A stretch of 64,000 nucleotides of DNA from an uncultured Prevotellaceae bacterium (GCA_902789415.1 CADAOD010000012.1:21209-85208); one strand, 5' to 3'; numbered from the stretch's first letter, positions 55,385-63,954 are shown. The notes: a model not told the origin generated them from the letters alone. A program made the numbers and translations.

Positions 55385-58300
55385 ATGATGAAGCAGGTAA
55401 ACATTCATTTTCCGCTAAGGATGCTTGGCCTTATTCTGGCCCTGTTCCTATCGGTAGGTGCCTTTGCTCAGATTGATGTGAAAGGCCATGTGAAAGATGC
55501 TACAGGCGAACCCATTATCGGCGCAACAGTACGCGTTGACGGCACTCAGGCCGCAACCATTACTGATTTCGACGGTAACTTCGCTATTAAGGCAAACCAA
55601 GGTGCAAACATTACCGTTACCTATGTTGGCTATCAAGATGCCAAGGTAAAGGCTGCTCCTAATGTTGTCGTAACGTTGCAAGACGATTCTCAAGTACTTG
55701 AGAATGTCGTTGTTATCGGTTACGGTCGCGCTAAGAAATCCGACCTTACAGGATCTGTTACAGCTATTAAACCAGATGAGAAAAATCATGGTTTGATTAC
55801 TAATGCTCAAGACATGATTCAAGGTAAGATTGCTGGTGTAAATGTTACTTCAGGTGGTGGTACTCCTGGTGGTGGTGCTACAATTCGTATTCGTGGCGGT
55901 TCGTCACTGAATGCTTCTAACGACCCTCTGATTGTTATTGATGGACTTGCTATGGATAATCAGGGTATTAAGGGAGCAGCAAACCCTCTGACTATGGTTA
56001 ACCCTAACGATATTGAGTCGTTTACAGTGCTGAAGGATGCTTCAGCCACCGCTATTTATGGTAGCCGTGGTTCTAATGGTGTTATCATAATTACTACCAA
56101 AAAGGGTCGTGGCAATATGGCTCCACAGGTAAGCTATAGTGGTAATGTTTCATATTCGGTTAAGAAAAAGACTCTCGATGTTCTTGATGGAAATGAGTAT
56201 CGCGCATTCATCAAGTCTTATTATGGTGCAGATTCTGATGCAGCAGCTCTTCTTGGTACCGCAAATACTAACTGGCAGGATGAGATTTTCCGTGGTGCTT
56301 TTTCTACCGATCAGAATATTACTGTTCAAGGTGGTATTAAGAATATGCCGTATCGTTTCAGTGTAGGCTACACAAACCAGGATGGTATTCTTAAGACTTC
56401 AAACTTCCAGCGTACAACAGCTAGCATGACATTGAATCCTTCTTTCTTGCAGGATCACCTGAAGTTCAATATCAATGGTAAGTTTATGTATGCCCATAAC
56501 CGTTATGCAAACGAGGCCGCTATCGGCGATGCAACACGCATGGATCCAACTCAGCCAATCTACTCTACTGATGGTAAGTATAATAACTATTGCGGATATT
56601 GGCAGTGGGTTGATAACGGTGCTAGTCTGAAGGACGAAACCTATCCAACCATGTGGAATCGTAACACTGTGGCTAACCCATTGTCACGTCTATATGAAAA
56701 GTATGATCGTGCAAATTCTTACGACTACATGGGTAATGTAGAGGTTGACTATCAGGTTCATGGTTTCGAAGACCTTCGTCTCCATGCTAATCTGAGTGGT
56801 GACTTGGCACATGGTAAGCAGAAAACCGACTACGAAAAATGGGGGCCATCAAATTTCTATTATGGTAACAGTGGCTATTCATATGAAAAGAAGTATAATC
56901 TTACTCTGTCTACCTATGCTCAGTACTATAAGGATTTCCTGAAGACTCAGCATTTCGATGTTATGGTAGGTTATGAGTGGAGCCACAATAAATATTGGGG
57001 CGACTCATATTATGCAGGTGTTTATCCAACTACAACGAAGCAGACTATTACTAATGCTGATGGAACAGAAATTGCAGCAGCAGGTCAGCCTTATAATGCT
57101 TCAACAAGTATTTGGAAATCAGAGAACTATCTTGTTAGCTTCTTTGGCCGTGCCAACTATATTGCATGGGATCGTTACATGTTGACATTCACCGTTCGTC
57201 GTGATGGTTCAAGCCGCTTCAAGGAACACTGGGCAACATTCCCATCTGTAGCTCTTGGTTGGAAGATTAATGAGGAGGCTTTCCTGAAAAATGTTAATTG
57301 GCTTGACGAATTGAAGCTCCGTCTGGGATGGGGTAAAACCGGTCAGCAAGATGGTATTGGCGACTACAACTATTTCGCTACTTATAATGTGAATACAACC
57401 AATGTTGATGGACGTTATCCAATCAATGGCGTAAATAACGATGGTTTACTCTATCGTCCAGATGCTTATAATCAGGATTTGAAGTGGGAGACAACCACAA
57501 CTTCAAATATCGGTCTTGATTTTAGTGTTTTCAACAACCGTTTGAGCGGTAGCGTAGATTATTACTACCGTAAGACCACCGACCTGATTAATGATGCATA
57601 CGTATCAGCTGGTTCAAACTTCCGTAATAAGGTGCGTTCTAATATCGGTTCTCTCGAGAATAAGGGTTTTGAGGCTGCTGTTACTGTTCGCCCGATTATG
57701 AGCAAGAATTGGCAGTGGGAAGTTACCACTAACTTTACATACAACAAGAATAAGATTACAGAGCTTACCGGCGAGTCTTCAATTGTTTTGACTGGTGGTA
57801 TTTCAGCTGGCACTGGTAATAACTGTCAGGCTCATTCTGTTGGTCATCCGGCAAATTCATTCTATGTATTCCAGCAGGTATACGATGAAAATGGACTTCC
57901 TCTTGAGGGTGTTTATGTTGATCGTAATGCCGATGGCGTTATTAACGACTCTGACCGCTATTTCTACAAGAGTCCTGCAGCACCATATACAGCAGGTTTG
58001 AGCTCGCGTGTACAGTATAAGCAGTGGGACTTCGGTTTCGGTTTGCGTGCAAGCTTCGATAACTATGTATATTGGGATAAGGAGGCTGGCTATTCTAACA
58101 CGGCTAAACGTTTTGACTCTTCGTTTGGTTATCTGCAGAATACCATCCAAGGTGCTATCGAGCGTAACTGGTCTACTTACGACCATGCACTCTCTGATTA
58201 CTTTGTTCACAACGCTTCTTTCCTGAAGTGTGACAACATTACACTGGGTTACTCTTTCGATAAGAACTTTGGTGTTGGCGGACGTGTGTACGTTTCTGCT

Positions 58301-58420
58301 ACCAATGTATTCACCATTACTAAGTACGAGGGTATTGACCCTGAGGTTTCAGGTGGTATTGACAACAATATGTATCCTCGTCCTCTTACATTCTTGGTAG
58401 GTTTGAACCTCAATTTCTAA
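55385..58420 (+). CDS. SusC-like TonB-dependent outer-membrane transporter (PUL-B)
   Basis: 1011 residues; signal peptide ending GAFAQ near 29. Carboxypeptidase-like domain (DVKGHVKDATGEPIIGATV), VLENVVVIGYGRAKK, plug (AIYGSRGSNGVIIITTKKGRG) and C-terminal barrel ending GLNLNF. It imports oligosaccharides with the SusD 40 bp downstream. It is a canonical SusC and clearly distinct in sequence from both PUL-A transporters. First gene of the SusCDEF operon. Confidence 0.93.
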   Translation: MMKQVNIHFPLRMLGLILALFLSVGAFAQIDVKGHVKDATGEPIIGATVRVDGTQAATITDFDGNFAIKANQGANITVTYVGYQDAKVKAAPNVVVTLQDDSQVLENVVVIGYGRAKKSDLTGSVTAIKPDEKNHGLITNAQDMIQGKIAGVNVTSGGGTPGGGATIRIRGGSSLNASNDPLIVIDGLAMDNQGIKGAANPLTMVNPNDIESFTVLKDASATAIYGSRGSNGVIIITTKKGRGNMAPQVSYSGNVSYSVKKKTLDVLDGNEYRAFIKSYYGADSDAAALLGTANTNWQDEIFRGAFSTDQNITVQGGIKNMPYRFSVGYTNQDGILKTSNFQRTTASMTLNPSFLQDHLKFNINGKFMYAHNRYANEAAIGDATRMDPTQPIYSTDGKYNNYCGYWQWVDNGASLKDETYPTMWNRNTVANPLSRLYEKYDRANSYDYMGNVEVDYQVHGFEDLRLHANLSGDLAHGKQKTDYEKWGPSNFYYGNSGYSYEKKYNLTLSTYAQYYKDFLKTQHFDVMVGYEWSHNKYWGDSYYAGVYPTTTKQTITNADGTEIAAAGQPYNASTSIWKSENYLVSFFGRANYIAWDRYMLTFTVRRDGSSRFKEHWATFPSVALGWKINEEAFLKNVNWLDELKLRLGWGKTGQQDGIGDYNYFATYNVNTTNVDGRYPINGVNNDGLLYRPDAYNQDLKWETTTTSNIGLDFSVFNNRLSGSVDYYYRKTTDLINDAYVSAGSNFRNKVRSNIGSLENKGFEAAVTVRPIMSKNWQWEVTTNFTYNKNKITELTGESSIVLTGGISAGTGNNCQAHSVGHPANSFYVFQQVYDENGLPLEGVYVDRNADGVINDSDRYFYKSPAAPYTAGLSSRVQYKQWDFGFGLRASFDNYVYWDKEAGYSNTAKRFDSSFGYLQNTIQGAIERNWSTYDHALSDYFVHNASFLKCDNITLGYSFDKNFGVGGRVYVSATNVFTITKYEGIDPEVSGGIDNNMYPRPLTFLVGLNLNF

Positions 58421-58466
58421 AGAGCTAACAGGGTTTAAAACAATAATAGTTTAAAGGATTATGATT

Positions 58467-60071
58467 ATGAACTTAAAATATTTCAAAAATATAATTCCAG
58501 CTGCAGCTTTGGTTGCTGCAGTAGGATTGAGTTCTTGCACGAAAGATCTGGATGTGACTCCTATCGACCCTAGTAAGACTATGGTTCCTGATGAGGCAGC
58601 TCTTTTCACAAAGTGCTATGCCCAGATGGCTTTGCAGGGTCAGACTGGTGCTAACGGCGACTGCGATATAGACGGTCTCGATGGTGGTACTGCAGGTTTC
58701 GTACGTCAGTTGTTTAATGCTAACGAACTCACTACAGATGAAGCCATCTGTGCATGGGGTGACCCTGGTATTCCTGCATTCAACTTTAATCAGTGGGATG
58801 CATCTCATCCAATGTTGCAAGGATTCTATTATCGCTTGTATACAGGTATTACTTATTGCAACCATTATCTGGATGTTTGTGCAGATGCGGACGCTACCCA
58901 TGTGGCCGAAATACGTTTCCTTCGTGCACTCTTCTATTATTACTTGATGGATTGTTTCGGCAATGTACCATTTGCAACAGCATTGATGACAACCCCTCCT
59001 GAACAGATTCAGCGTGCAGACCTGTTCAATTGGATCGAGAGCGAACTTCTTGAGGTAAAAGATCAGATGATGTCTCCTGCTACTCGTAAGGATACTGATA
59101 ATGATTATGGCCGTGCCGATCAGGATGCTGCCAATCTGCTGTTGGCTCGTTTGTACCTCAATGCTGAAGTATACACAGGTACAGCTCGTTGGAGTGATGC
59201 TAAGACTTATGCAGAGAAGGTTATCAATGGCCCTCACAAGCTTTGGACTACTGGTACTAACGGTTGGAGTGCTTACCAGATGCTGTTTATGGGCGATAAT
59301 GGTAGCAATGGCGCTTCGCAAGAGGCTATACTTCCTCTGTTGCAGGATGGTATTAAGACCACAGCATGGTGTACATCTCTGTTCCTTGCTGCGTCTACAT
59401 GGAAATCTGATATGGATACTAATTCGGATTATGGAACAAGTGAGTTCTGGGCTGGTAACCGCGCAAGAAGCCAGTTGCTTGCAAAATTCTTCCCTCAGGG
59501 AGATGCTCCAGAAGCTACTATTAGCGAAATGGCAACAGCTGCAGGCGATGACCGTGCACTCTTCTTCGGTAAAGACCGTACACTCGTTGTTGATACACCG
59601 ACCGAGTTTACTTCTGGTTACTCTGTAGGTAAGTATCGCAATACTTATTCTAGTGGTGGTAATGCACACGATTCTAAGTTTGTTGATACCGACTTCTTCC
59701 TAATGCGTTCTGCCGAGGCTTACCTCATTGCAGCAGAGGCTGATGCACGTATTAATGGTGGTTCTACTACAGCTACAGGAGCAGGTTATATCAATGCCCT
59801 GCGTGAGCGTGCTAATACTACCACACGTAGCAGCTATACAACTGACCAGATTCTGGACGAGCGTTCACGTGAGCTTTACTTCGAAGGCTTCCGCCGTACC
59901 GACCTGATTCGTTATGGATACTTCGGTGGCGATAAGAGCGGACAGTATCTCTGGGATTGGAAAGCTGGTTCGCAGAATGGTGCTAGTTTTGCTGCCTTCC
60001 GTAACGTATTTGCTATTCCTGCTGAGGATATGAATGCAAATCCAAACCTCAAGCAGAATACCGGCTATTGA
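58467..60071 (+). CDS. SusD-like lipoprotein (PUL-B)
   Basis: 534 residues from ATG 58467 (an ATG two codons earlier is equally possible). Lipobox GLSSC (Cys 24) followed by TKDLD. SusD/RagB fold: RFLRALFYYYLMDCFGNVPFA, DFFLMRSAEAYLIAAEADARI and RSRELYFEGFRRTDLIRYG at the C-terminus. Partner of the preceding SusC. The phrase LRERANTTTRSSYTTDQILDERSR is typical of SusD proteins paired with SusE/F. Confidence 0.92.
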   Translation: MNLKYFKNIIPAAALVAAVGLSSCTKDLDVTPIDPSKTMVPDEAALFTKCYAQMALQGQTGANGDCDIDGLDGGTAGFVRQLFNANELTTDEAICAWGDPGIPAFNFNQWDASHPMLQGFYYRLYTGITYCNHYLDVCADADATHVAEIRFLRALFYYYLMDCFGNVPFATALMTTPPEQIQRADLFNWIESELLEVKDQMMSPATRKDTDNDYGRADQDAANLLLARLYLNAEVYTGTARWSDAKTYAEKVINGPHKLWTTGTNGWSAYQMLFMGDNGSNGASQEAILPLLQDGIKTTAWCTSLFLAASTWKSDMDTNSDYGTSEFWAGNRARSQLLAKFFPQGDAPEATISEMATAAGDDRALFFGKDRTLVVDTPTEFTSGYSVGKYRNTYSSGGNAHDSKFVDTDFFLMRSAEAYLIAAEADARINGGSTTATGAGYINALRERANTTTRSSYTTDQILDERSRELYFEGFRRTDLIRYGYFGGDKSGQYLWDWKAGSQNGASFAAFRNVFAIPAEDMNANPNLKQNTGY

Positions 60072-60108
60072 TAAAGTTTAAAGTGAATATTTTAATGATT
60101 ATATAATT

Positions 60109-61341
60109 ATGAAGACAATATTCAAATCAACATTACTGCTGACTGCTCTGGGACTTACATTCCTTACTTCTTGTAAGGATGATAATGAGTCTAACCCAAC
60201 CATTGCTCAGCCTCAGCAGTTTGTGCTTAACGAGATTGCTGTCAAAGGCAACGTCGACTTGGAGAAATCGTCTACTGTGACACTTACTTGGTCGCAGCCT
60301 ACTCCATATAACAATTTTAATGCTGCTATGGTTCCCACCTATACCGTAGAAGTTTCACCAACAGGATCTTATACAAAGGCTTACGACGCCAATGCCGAAG
60401 ACAATAGTGGTGCAGATTTCTTTGCTCTTGATGAGACTTTTAATAGTGGTGCAGGTGTTGAGGTTAACACTCAGTTGCTTAACCGCTCATTACTGCAGCT
60501 CTGTGGATGGACGGAAACTACAGTTCCTTCACTTCAGGATGTTTATTTCCGTATAAAATCTGTTATTAAGGATGCTTCTTTCAATGAGTACAACCTTATT
60601 TATTCAAATATGGTGAAACTCAGCGCAGTACCTTACTATGTAGAACTGAAGGCTGCTGATCCTGAAATCTGGTGGCTTATCGGTGGCGATATCGCAGATG
60701 GTTCATGGGGTGGTGACTATGGTAAGTGTGTTATCCCAATGCAGACTATCGATGGTAATAGCTATGATGCAAAGACTGGTCAGGGCGAAATTCAGTGGAT
60801 TGGTTATCTGTCTGGCAATGGCTTCAAGCTGCGTGGTTCGATGGCCGATAACTGGGCTACTCAGATTGGACAGAATGACAACGGTTATGTGAAGAACGAC
60901 GGAGGCTCTGGTAATATTACAGTAGGTGCAGCAGGATTATATGTTGTTAAACTCAATACCGCAGACCTTGCAAAGGCTGGCGATAAGGAGAATACTACAG
61001 CCCTGACTGTTGAGCCTTATACTGGTAGCGCAACTGTTTACGACGGAATGGCTATTTCTGGTTCTTTCAATGGCTGGAGTGATACAGAAATGACTCCTTG
61101 CTCTACAGGATGGGAGAATCATGATTGGTACATCGAGTATACATTCGCTGCTGGCGATGAGGTGAAGATTAAGCAGGCCGGATCATGGGACTTCAATAAG
61201 GGAGGTACTTTCGTTGAGTATTCAGAAGGTATGTATGCTTATGGTGTTGGTAATGGTGATAACTTCAAGATTACAGATGATGCTACATATCTGATTCTCT
61301 TCAACGATATCACTGGTTTTATCCGCTTTATTAAAAAGTAA
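60109..61341 (+). CDS. SusE-like surface glycan-binding lipoprotein
   Basis: 410 residues; lipobox FLTSC (Cys 22) followed by KDDNES, a strong surface-export signal. An N-terminal SusE-type Ig domain (about 35-180, SSTVTLTWSQPTPYNN) precedes two starch-binding-like beta domains. The second begins near ISGSFNGWSDTEMTPC (about 315). These are SusE/SusF family modules, non-catalytic, holding glycan at the surface. It follows SusD by 37 bp. Confidence 0.87.
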   Translation: MKTIFKSTLLLTALGLTFLTSCKDDNESNPTIAQPQQFVLNEIAVKGNVDLEKSSTVTLTWSQPTPYNNFNAAMVPTYTVEVSPTGSYTKAYDANAEDNSGADFFALDETFNSGAGVEVNTQLLNRSLLQLCGWTETTVPSLQDVYFRIKSVIKDASFNEYNLIYSNMVKLSAVPYYVELKAADPEIWWLIGGDIADGSWGGDYGKCVIPMQTIDGNSYDAKTGQGEIQWIGYLSGNGFKLRGSMADNWATQIGQNDNGYVKNDGGSGNITVGAAGLYVVKLNTADLAKAGDKENTTALTVEPYTGSATVYDGMAISGSFNGWSDTEMTPCSTGWENHDWYIEYTFAAGDEVKIKQAGSWDFNKGGTFVEYSEGMYAYGVGNGDNFKITDDATYLILFNDITGFIRFIKK

Positions 61342-61359
61342 TTATTAAGGAGTATTATT

Positions 61360-62784
61360 ATGTTTAAGAAAATATTATTCGGAATAGCATTTGTAGCGTC
61401 GGTAGTAGCATGTACCGACGACTACAAAGACTGGGCATCTCCACAGGTTGTCGATCAGCCAGAAGATATTAATTTTGGTAATGGAAGTGTTTCGGCCGTC
61501 GATGTGATTAATTTCGCTGATTTCAAGGATGGCCAGACAACAGTTAAGGTTTGTAATTTAACTGCCCCAACATCGTCTGATGCTAGTTATGTTTCAAGCT
61601 ATACCATTACATTAGGTGATAAGACCTTTGATCTGGCAGGGGATGGAACGATGTCTTTAAATGAATTCACTAGCTATGTTGATGCTACTTTCGGTAAGGC
61701 TCCTAAAGAGCGTTCTATTGATGCTACTGTTAGTGCTTGGCTTGGCAATGGTACCACAACTGTAAAGACAGCAACCTCGTCTGTATTTCAGGTTAAGGCT
61801 CTCCCTGTTGCCCCATTCATTGATGAAGGCTATTATCTGACTGGTGACTTTGCCGGTTGGAATAAGGATGGCGCACTTGCCTTCAACCATATCGGCGATG
61901 GCAATGTTTATGATAATCCTGAGTTCCAGATTGTCTTTAAGGCAACTGCCGACAACCAGTATTGGAAGATCATCTCGAAGACCAATTATGATAATGACTT
62001 CTGGAAAGAGGGTGAAACAGGTGTTGTTGGAACCAAGGTTGACGGCGATACAAGCGCCGAAGGTCTTCTTACTACTGCTAGTCCACAGGCTGGTAAGATT
62101 GAAGCAGAAGGCATCTATCGTATGACCATTAACATGATGGAGTACACCTATAAGATTGAGAAACTCAACTTTACAGAGTATATCTATGTTCCAGGAAATG
62201 GCCAGAAGTATAATACTGCAGAAGCTAGTATGCCAGAATGGGGATGGACTCCAGAATTGGCTGCAGCCTTGAGATCTCCTAATTTCGATGGAATCTACAC
62301 AGGTTTCGTATATCTTGATGGTGGTTTCAAGTTCACTAAGGAACGTAACTGGAATGCAGAATATAATTGGAGTAACTTCAATAGTGTTCCTTCATTCTTG
62401 AACAACGGAGCTGGTACAGATACCAACCTATACTGTGATGATCCAGGTTTGTATTACCTGACTGTTGATGTTGCGTCTGGTAAGATTACCGGCGAGAAGA
62501 TTACTAACATGAATCTGGTAGGTGATTTCAATGGCTGGAATGAAAAGGATGACGCTCAGCAGATGACATGGGACGCTGCAAATGTTTGCTTTACTATAAC
62601 AGGTGCAGGTGTTACAGCTAATGGATGGAAGTTCACTGCTAATAACAGCTGGGGCATAAACCTTGGTGGTACTACTATTTCAGATCTTGTTGCTAATGGC
62701 GACAACATCACCGTTGCAGGTTCTACCATCAAGCTCTATCCTTGCCGCACAACTTCTGATAAGATTTACTGCACAGTTCAGTAA
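61360..62784 (+). CDS. SusF-like surface glycan-binding lipoprotein
   Basis: 474 residues; lipobox SVVAC (Cys 18) followed by TDDYKD. Repeated SusE/F-type beta domains are seen from YYLTGDFAGWNKDG (about 165), the YIYVPGNGQKYN region (about 280) and MNLVGDFNGWNEKDD (about 385). Successive glycan-binding modules like these extend the surface complex. Last intact gene of PUL-B. The substrate is not identifiable: SusE/F proteins occur with starch, galactan and other PULs. Confidence 0.87.
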   Translation: MFKKILFGIAFVASVVACTDDYKDWASPQVVDQPEDINFGNGSVSAVDVINFADFKDGQTTVKVCNLTAPTSSDASYVSSYTITLGDKTFDLAGDGTMSLNEFTSYVDATFGKAPKERSIDATVSAWLGNGTTTVKTATSSVFQVKALPVAPFIDEGYYLTGDFAGWNKDGALAFNHIGDGNVYDNPEFQIVFKATADNQYWKIISKTNYDNDFWKEGETGVVGTKVDGDTSAEGLLTTASPQAGKIEAEGIYRMTINMMEYTYKIEKLNFTEYIYVPGNGQKYNTAEASMPEWGWTPELAAALRSPNFDGIYTGFVYLDGGFKFTKERNWNAEYNWSNFNSVPSFLNNGAGTDTNLYCDDPGLYYLTVDVASGKITGEKITNMNLVGDFNGWNEKDDAQQMTWDAANVCFTITGAGVTANGWKFTANNSWGINLGGTTISDLVANGDNITVAGSTIKLYPCRTTSDKIYCTVQ

Positions 62785-62816
62785 TTGGTTGGGGGGAATC
62801 GTAATTAAACGTCCCG

Positions 62817-62830
62817 TGCAACCGTTTGCA
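62817..62830. promoter_or_regulatory. LacI-type operator downstream of SusF
   Basis: TGCAACCGTTTGCA, one mismatch from the palindrome at 55227. It lies between the SusF stop and its terminator, about 56 bp ahead of another -7 element. Two copies bracketing one operon could support looping, or this one may control the gene remnant at 62929. Confidence 0.6.
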
Positions 62831-62850
62831 TAAGATAACTTACATAAAAT

Positions 62851-62883
62851 GAGCCGCTTGGAGAATAACCAAGCGGCTTTTTT
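62851..62883 (+). terminator. Intrinsic terminator of PUL-B
   Basis: GCCGCTTGG / CCAAGCGGC perfect 9-bp arms, 7-nt loop, then TTTTTT. The loop end and 3' arm with T-run are duplicated at 63873. Confidence 0.9.
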
Positions 62884-62885
62884 CA

Positions 62886-62893
62886 TATCTTTG
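62886..62893 (+). promoter_or_regulatory. -7 element ahead of a gene remnant
   Basis: TATCTTTG followed by CAGC, 35 bp before ATG 62929. It immediately follows the T-run of the PUL-B terminator. Confidence 0.5.
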
Positions 62894-62928
62894 CAGCAAA
62901 ATCAATAATACAGATAACTAAAAGGCAT

Positions 62929-63045
62929 ATGAGAAGACTTTACTCTACATTCATCTTCTGCCTCGTGGCTGTTATTGCCGAGAAACAGCAGGAAATCGGT
63001 ACTGCAAAGTTGTTGCAACATCCAAACAACCAAGAAGCATATTGA
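62929..63045 (+). pseudogene. Signal-peptide stub of a truncated secreted gene
   Basis: 38 codons, too short for routine calling. The product begins MRRLYSTFIFCLVAVIA, a clean signal peptide, and then changes to EKQQEIGTAKLLQ and a stop. It has a promoter and lies directly behind SusCDEF, where a surface hydrolase gene would usually be. The most economical reading is that a hydrolase gene was cut after its signal sequence by the rearrangement that produced the following segment. The original function cannot be read. Confidence 0.45.
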
Positions 63046-63202
63046 TCCTACTTACACTGACTTTGGACTGTGTGTTCTAATGTGCTTAGTTAACCTTGGT
63101 TAAACTTTTGTTTATTTTTGGTATAATGTTTGGTTGATAAACAGAAGTTTATTATCTTTGCATATGTCAGGTACCAGGTCCCTGGCATGCTCTGGCAATC
63201 TT
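63046..63202. other. Non-coding stretch with a palindrome and a promoter
   Basis: No gene was found. TTAACCTTGGTTAA at 63090-63103 is an inverted repeat with 6-bp arms. CCAGGTCCCTGG near 63174 is a second small palindrome just beyond the smalltalk stop. Confidence 0.4.
63129..63160 (+). promoter_or_regulatory. Consensus promoter facing the smalltalk gene from the opposite strand
   Basis: TTTG at 63129-63132, 20-nt spacer, TATCTTTG at 63153-63160. The downstream sequence is antisense to the smalltalk gene at 63203-63304, and no credible plus-strand protein follows. Confidence 0.6.
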
Positions 63203-63304
63203 TTACATGCCCATGCAGCTCGTGGCGCCGAGGGCAGTTACAATCGCTGTTGCGATACTGGCAATCATCTGTACTATAAACTTAATGGTCTCTTTCTTTG
63301 TCAT
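63203..63304 (-). CDS. Smalltalk protein
   Basis: 33 residues: MTKKETIKFIVQMIASIATA, then IVTALGATSCMGM. This is the layout of the Bacteroidetes smalltalk family: a charged start, one hydrophobic helix with alternating I/A/T, and a T-S-C ending. The Cys sits in a lipobox-like context (GATSC). Family members normally sit beside an N-acetylmuramoyl-L-alanine amidase and an HU-like DNA-binding protein; neither is present here, so this looks like an orphan remnant. Function of the family is unknown. No clear TAnnTTTG was seen upstream on its strand. Confidence 0.75.
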   Translation of the reverse strand: MTKKETIKFIVQMIASIATAIVTALGATSCMGM

Positions 63305-63953
63305 AATTTTAAGTGTTTAATGGTTAATGTTTCGCTCGGCTTTGCCGCTTGGCTCCGCCAAGAATGGTTAATACTAATGTTACTTACTCTCGTGTGTCTC
63401 AATCAACGTGTGCACTTTGTTTCTTGATTATAAGTATAAGGCCTCTATATCAACAATCTAAAAGATACTGCCTTGCAATCTCTGAGAAAGTTCGGCAGAT
63501 TTTACTAAATTCTCGTAAACTATCCACCAGATTCTGCCGTACCGCTCAGAACGCTCTGCTGGCGTACAAGATTGGTACATTGGTACATTGGTACAAATTG
63601 TAAAATTAAGTAGTGGCGCGATGGTACACTTATTGCTTTATATAATTTATATATATTATAATATATATAAATTTAATATATATATAATAATAGATAAATG
63701 ATCTCTCTTCTTCTGCACGTTCGTTCGCTCGTTCTGCCTCTAAACCCTGATTTTCGAAAATGTACTAATGTACCAATGTACCATCGTTCACTCAATCATA
63801 TTCAGGGTTTGCGGTGTTTTATTTCTGTGGGAGCGGGGCTGTTTTTCTGTATCCCATTCCAGTTACGTGGGTAATAACCAAGCGGCTTTTAGCGCATTTG
63901 AGTGACTTATACTAGAAAAAGTTGTCACTTTAGGAGTCAAAAAGAAAGTGACA
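63305..63953. other. Gene-free accessory region with iteron-like arrays and an AT core
   Basis: About 650 bp with no supportable gene. It holds AATGGTTAAT repeated at 63319 and 63363, the ATTGGTACA arrays and A/T core described separately, and AAACCCTGA/TCAGGGTTT arms at 63742-63750 and 63802-63810 enclosing the second array. The orphan terminator half is at 63873. The short plus-strand reading frames here have no family resemblance. Confidence 0.6.
63571..63782. repeat. Inverted arrays of ATTGGTACA flanking an A/T core
   Basis: Three consecutive ATTGGTACA units start at 63571. The reverse-complement units (TGTACTAAT, TGTACCAAT, then TGTACCA) run from 63761 to 63782. A single GGTACA lies at 63623. 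Between the arrays, 63637-63697 is almost entirely A and T with self-complementary TATATA runs. The arrangement resembles iterons around a melting region. Confidence 0.7.
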
Positions 63954-63954
63954 A
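63922..63954. repeat. Perfect inverted repeat at the start of the last gene
   Basis: TTGTCACTTT at 63922-63931 and AAAGTGACAA at 63945-63954 are perfect 10-bp arms with a 13-nt loop. The second arm ends on the A of the ATG. It may be an operator or a hairpin masking the start. Confidence 0.55.

Larger units (their letters stand above)
62864..63890. repeat. 18-bp direct repeat bounding a ~1-kb accessory segment
   Basis: AATAACCAAGCGGCTTTT occurs exactly at 62864-62881 (3' half of the SusF terminator) and 63873-63890. The second copy has no matching 5' arm, so it is a displaced fragment. The 1009-bp separation contains a gene stub, an orphan small gene and unusual repeats, as expected for an inserted or rearranged segment with duplicated junctions. 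Confidence 0.6.

Noticed and set aside
58473-59669. 398-codon open frame antisense to the PUL-B SusD gene
   Set aside because: Composition is low-complexity (many Ile, Thr, Ser, Cys), no family features, and the sense frame is an unmistakable SusD; it is a codon-bias shadow.
63134-63427. 97-codon plus-strand frame behind a good promoter
   Set aside because: It is antisense to the smalltalk gene for most of its length, starts at a non-ATG codon and has no family resemblance; the promoter is kept as a separate finding.
63571-63600. Tandem ATTGGTACA units considered as a CRISPR array
   Set aside because: Units are 9 bp with no spacers, and no cas gene is nearby.
63637-63697. A/T core read as an ordinary promoter region
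   Set aside because: No TAnnTTTG element lies in it and no gene follows on either strand within a sensible distance.
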